DNA from: Cytobacillus sp. NCCP-133
Lineage (GTDB): Bacteria > Bacillota > Bacilli > Bacillales > Cytobacillaceae
Direction of reading: 5' to 3'
Assembly (NCBI RefSeq): GCF_026011715.1
Contig: NZ_BRVM01000013.1
Coordinates: 1-64,000, forward strand
DNA length: 64,000 nucleotides
The notes beneath the pieces were generated by a model, which ran no database searches, was not told the DNA's origin, and worked only from the letters and a program-made list of their open reading frames with translations. The first letter of the stretch is position 1. Every line of letters begins with the position of its first letter. Both the position numbers and the translations under genes were made by a program. Shown here in pieces: positions 60,688 through 64,000 of the stretch.

Positions 60688-63000
60688 TCAATTAATATCT
60701 ACATTATGATACGTATTTTGGTCTATACTTCCGATAAACAGACAATTTTTACCAAGCGAAAATAATAATAAACGGTGCATGGCTCTGGTACAAGCCGTAT
60801 AAAAAAGCTTTCTTTCCCTTTCCTTTCTGTATTCTGATGCATCGAAAATGATCACTGCATCAAACTCAATGCCCTTTGCAAGATAGGATGGTATAACGAT
60901 GATTCCGCCTTCAAAGGAACCCGTACCTTTTTCGATTAGCCGCACATTTACCATTTCCTTTAAAATTGAAAAAGCTTCTAGGCTTTCCTTGGCAGTTTTA
61001 CATATTACTGCTATCGATTGATGTCCCTCATTTTGCAAAGATTCAATTTCTTTCTGCAGCTGGACATTCCTCACTTCTTTATCCGCTGCTTTTATCACAA
61101 CAGGCAGATCTCCATTTCGATTAAATGCTTCAATCTTTTCTCCGCCCGGAATGATGCCTCTTGTAAATTCCACGATTTGCCTGGTTGAACGATAGCTTTT
61201 CATGAGGAGAAATGTTTCTTTTTCATTTTCCTCAACAGTCTCGAAAATGGTCGAATTGCCTGCCTGCTGCAAATAAATGGCCTGATTTATATCTCCAAGC
61301 AATGTCATTTTGCTAAATGGGAAAAGTTCACAGATATAGGCAAATTGCAACGGTGAATAGTCCTGTGCTTCATCAATAAATACATGCCTGATGGATGTAT
61401 TTGATTTCTTTCCTTCTATCTTATCCTGTATATACAAATATGGGGCTGCATCTTCATAAGGCATTTGAGCGCTGCTTATTTTCATGATGGTTTGTTTGCT
61501 TATTTCCTCCCAGTTGTCAGCAGATCCATCCATACCCTTATAAAAACCCTCGTAAATAGCAGGCATATCCAAGAATTTATATTGCTTTATTTTTTTCTTA
61601 ACCGGTTTAAACGCTTTGCTGACAACCATTTTTGCCAGATATTTTTCCTCCATCTCCTGGTCATCAAAAGTATACTCTTCTTCTCTTTGTCTTCTTTGGT
61701 GCTGTTTGAAAGCTTCCAAATAATCTTCTTTATCCAGGTACCCAATCGCTTTCTCTACCCATTCCTTTTTTCGCTCGCGTTTTTCCTGCTGCCTGATCTC
61801 GGCCAGAAGCCATTCCTGAATGAGTTGAATCCGATTGGGAATTGAAAAGGAGGAATCAAGAGAATAAAATTGTTCCGAAATTTGCCTGCTTTTTATTAGA
61901 ACTTTATCTTTCAAGGAGATATCCCTGAAAACAAGGCCCTTGTCAGATAGAGTAAGCAAATATTGATCCATCCTTTCTTTAAAGTTTAAATCTGCCTTTA
62001 ATGCGATTCCTGTCATTCTTATTTTTAAATTTTGATCATCTTCAGAAGTAAGGATTTCTTCAAGTTGTGTAAACGGATCTTCTACTTGAAAATCATTTCC
62101 TAGCCGATGTGTTAAATATCCCTGGAAGGTCGTTTGTCTCATGCTTTCTTCTCCCAGCTCGGGTAGGACTGTTGCCACATAGCTGTTGAAAAGAGGATTA
62201 GGTGAGAAAAGCATGATATTTTCAGAGTTTAAAGTTTCCCGGTATCTATATAGCAGGAATGCTGCACGCTGAAGTGCGGCGGATGTTTTTCCGCTGCCTG
62301 CAACTCCCTGTACAACAAGAATTTTGCTTCTTTCATTTCGGATAATTGCATTCTGCTCTTTTTGGATGGTTGCGACGATACTCTTCATCTGAGAATTAGC
62401 CTGATTTCCTAGCACTTCCTGAAGAAGCTGATCTCCAATTGTAACTCCGGTATCAAACATTCCTTCAATAACACCATTTCGAATGATAAATTGCCGCTTC
62501 AACGTCATTTCTCCATGCATCCGTCCGATAGGTGTCCGATATTCGGCTGCACCCGGTGAATAATCATAATAAAGGCTTGAAATCGGAGCCCGCCAATCAT
62601 ATATGATAAAATTTTCATCCTTCTCATCCATAAGGGAAGCAATGCCTAAATAAATGGGCTCTATTTCACTCTCACCTTCTTCTTTAAAGTCAATTCTCCC
62701 AAAATATGGCGACTTCTCAAGACGGTTAAGCACTTTTATCTGTTTATCTAGATGCCCCTTTATTCTTTCACGTTCGGAGAGCAATTCTGCCTGCTGCTTA
62801 ATGCTTGTAAAAGTCTCAATAACATCATCCGGTTCATCGAGATTGACTGTTACATCATCCCAAAACGTTTGCCGTATCTCCCATACATGAGCTCCCACAT
62901 TCTGAGTCTTTTCCAAGTAGGAACTTATTTTAAACTGGATTAGATCGACAATTGAATTTACTCTTTTTTGTTCTGCAGCTTTGTTTTGCATCTCACTCAT
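60688..63000 (-). CDS. helD: DNA helicase HelD (RNA polymerase recycling factor)
   Basis: 770 residues, UvrD/Rep-like superfamily 1 ATPase of the length of B. subtilis HelD (774). N-terminal coiled-coil arm (EMQNKAAEQKRVNSIVDLIQ), Walker A VQGVAGSGKTSAALQR, Walker B RHVFIDEAQDYSPLQF, motif III GDINQAIYL, motif IV SYRSTRQIVEF, and C-terminal KGIEFDAVIIFDASEY, YTACTRAMHRL. HelD binds RNA polymerase and removes stalled complexes from DNA. ATG 63000 with GGGGAGTGG upstream is chosen over an upstream frame of 44 codons. Confidence 0.93.
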   Translation of the reverse strand: MSEMQNKAAEQKRVNSIVDLIQFKISSYLEKTQNVGAHVWEIRQTFWDDVTVNLDEPDDVIETFTSIKQQAELLSERERIKGHLDKQIKVLNRLEKSPYFGRIDFKEEGESEIEPIYLGIASLMDEKDENFIIYDWRAPISSLYYDYSPGAAEYRTPIGRMHGEMTLKRQFIIRNGVIEGMFDTGVTIGDQLLQEVLGNQANSQMKSIVATIQKEQNAIIRNERSKILVVQGVAGSGKTSAALQRAAFLLYRYRETLNSENIMLFSPNPLFNSYVATVLPELGEESMRQTTFQGYLTHRLGNDFQVEDPFTQLEEILTSEDDQNLKIRMTGIALKADLNFKERMDQYLLTLSDKGLVFRDISLKDKVLIKSRQISEQFYSLDSSFSIPNRIQLIQEWLLAEIRQQEKRERKKEWVEKAIGYLDKEDYLEAFKQHQRRQREEEYTFDDQEMEEKYLAKMVVSKAFKPVKKKIKQYKFLDMPAIYEGFYKGMDGSADNWEEISKQTIMKISSAQMPYEDAAPYLYIQDKIEGKKSNTSIRHVFIDEAQDYSPLQFAYICELFPFSKMTLLGDINQAIYLQQAGNSTIFETVEENEKETFLLMKSYRSTRQIVEFTRGIIPGGEKIEAFNRNGDLPVVIKAADKEVRNVQLQKEIESLQNEGHQSIAVICKTAKESLEAFSILKEMVNVRLIEKGTGSFEGGIIVIPSYLAKGIEFDAVIIFDASEYRKERERKLFYTACTRAMHRLLLFSLGKNCLFIGSIDQNTYHNVDIN

Positions 63001-63034
63001 AAAACCACTCCCCGAAAAAAATTGCGGCCATTTT

Positions 63035-63064
63035 ATTGACACTGTCAAACCAGATGTGATATGA
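63035..63064 (+). promoter_or_regulatory. sigma-A-type promoter on the plus strand between helD and yeeI
   Basis: TTGACA-N18-TATGAT: perfect -35 and 5/6 -10. The -35 is part of the palindrome TTGACAcTGTCAA, which could also be an operator. It points away from helD towards a 200-bp region with no plus-strand gene. Confidence 0.4.
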
Positions 63065-63070
63065 TTAGAG

Positions 63071-63265
63071 TAGATAATATTATTCATTTTTTGTGAACAA
63101 TTGAAATAAACCGCGTTTTTTGATTTTAACATGCAATCGATTTTTTCACAACGTTTTTATCTAGAAATTCTTAAATTTAACCCACCTGTTTACATAATAT
63201 TATTATGTAAAACAATCTCATCTAAAAAAAGGAGTCCAGCATTAATTTAATGTGGACTCCTTTTT
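63071..63265 (+). ncRNA. candidate small RNA between helD and yeeI
   Basis: Bounded by a plus-strand promoter (63035-63064) and a strong hairpin with T5 (63231-63265). Inside is a 10-bp palindromic stem TTTACATAAT-ATT-ATTATGTAAA at 63189-63211. There is no ORF with a ribosome binding site. It may only be the leader of helD on the other strand, so this is tentative. Confidence 0.25.
63231..63265. terminator. terminator of yeeI
   Basis: GGAGTCCA-GCATTAATTTAATG-TGGACTCC flanked by A-run/T-run, so it can act in both directions; it directly follows the yeeI stop. Confidence 0.9.
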
Positions 63266-63271
63266 ACAAAT

Positions 63272-63991
63272 CTATTCACCTAAATCAACATTATGATAAA
63301 CTCGCTGAACATCCTCTAAGTCTTCCAGCGCATCAATCAGTTTTTCGAATTGTGCCTGGGCATCCGGATCCAGTGTCACTTCATTTTGAGGAAGCATTGT
63401 CAATTCAGCGACCGTATACTCCAAAATGTCTGCCGTTTTAAAAGCTTCCTGAACTGCGTGAAATTGATCAGGCTCTGCATAGACAATGATCGTACCATCT
63501 TCTTCTAATATATCACGGGCATCAACATCCGCTTCCATTAAAATTTCAAGCACTTCTTCTTCTGACTTGCCTTCCATTCCAATAACTGCTGTTGAATCAA
63601 ACATATAGGATACTGATCCGCTCACTCCCATATTGCCGCCATTTTTCCCGAAGGCAGCACGCACATTGGAAGCTGTACGGTTAACGTTATTTGTTAATGC
63701 ATCAACAATAACCATAGACCCGTTTGGCCCAAACCCTTCATAGCGAAGCTCATCATAATTTTCTTCTGCTCCGCCTTTTGCTTTTTCTAATGCACGGTCG
63801 ATGATATTTCTTGGTACATTATATGTTTTTGCACGTTCAAGCACAAATTTTAAAGCTTGGTTTGCTTCTGGATCAGGCTCGCCTTGTTTGGCCACAACAT
63901 ATATTTCAAGTGCAAACTTGGAATATATACGGCTCGTATTCGCGTCCTTTGAAGCTTTCTTCTCTTTAATATTATTCCATTTACGGCCCAT
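63272..63991 (-). CDS. yeeI: YebC/PmpR family protein YeeI
   Basis: 239 residues, full length. [60 protein letters not shown] and the C-terminal YHNVDLGE follow B. subtilis YeeI closely. YebC-family proteins have been viewed as DNA-binding regulators; recent work connects them to translation of proline-rich stretches. ATG 63991 is chosen; the frame to the window edge adds only three codons. Confidence 0.92.
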   Translation of the reverse strand: MGRKWNNIKEKKASKDANTSRIYSKFALEIYVVAKQGEPDPEANQALKFVLERAKTYNVPRNIIDRALEKAKGGAEENYDELRYEGFGPNGSMVIVDALTNNVNRTASNVRAAFGKNGGNMGVSGSVSYMFDSTAVIGMEGKSEEEVLEILMEADVDARDILEEDGTIIVYAEPDQFHAVQEAFKTADILEYTVAELTMLPQNEVTLDPDAQAQFEKLIDALEDLEDVQRVYHNVDLGE

Positions 63992-64000
63992 ATGTCCCAC

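Overview
The window comes from the chromosome of an aerobic, endospore-forming Firmicute of the Bacillaceae. The evidence is AT-rich DNA, strong AGGAGG/GGGGG ribosome binding sites with frequent TTG and GTG starts, minor spore proteins (Tlp, SspN, SspO, SspP), a CotM-like coat protein, and a gene order from plsY to cotM that closely follows Bacillus subtilis from yneS to cotM. It is not B. subtilis itself: it carries selenocysteine genes and a large aromatic catabolic island.

Layout. 0-4.2 kb: structured intergenic repeat, a membrane-anchored GH18 protein, a phospholipase-D-like protein and a DUF3243 protein. 4.3-22.5 kb: conserved block plsY ... yneR-yneQ-yneP, a tandem-AAA ATPase, tlp, sspN, a FbpB-like peptide, yneN, citB, sspO, sspP, selA, cotM. 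It is interrupted by an RsbR-type stressosome protein, a histidine kinase, a CapA-like protein and a CPBP protease. 22.6-29.3 kb: a SelW-like selenoprotein, threonine catabolism (kbl-tdh), katA and the ABC-F protein yfmM. 29.8-57.4 kb: a continuous aromatic amino acid catabolic island. 57.6-64 kb: a membrane protein fragment, an LPNTS surface protein with its class D sortase, helD and yeeI.

Two genes are invisible to ordinary ORF calling because they contain in-frame TGA. One (22626-22862) encodes a SelW/Rdx-type protein with a CxxU motif. The other (7517-7814) encodes a HesB-like protein. In both, a hairpin fitting the bacterial SECIS rule (G in the first two loop bases, loop 22 or 25 nt after UGA) follows the TGA, and selA lies in the same window. 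The HesB-like gene also has a frameshift located exactly at a perfect 17-bp inverted repeat.

The aromatic island joins two routes. Homogentisate branch: aromatic aminotransferase, Hpd, HmgA and a fumarylacetoacetase-family protein. Phenylacetate branch: phenylalanine dehydrogenase would give phenylpyruvate, a complete E1alpha/E1beta/E2/E3 2-oxoacid dehydrogenase would give phenylacetyl-CoA, and PaaK, PaaABCD, PaaF/G/H/J carry it on. An aromatic-amino-acid-type ABC importer, a hotdog thioesterase, PaaX and a PaaY-like protein sit among them. A shared operator of the form TATAACG-N9-CGTTATA precedes paaK, paaX, the thioesterase and the importer, so PaaX probably controls these units. paaE, paaZ and maleylacetoacetate isomerase are absent from the window, and paaG carries an in-frame TAA.
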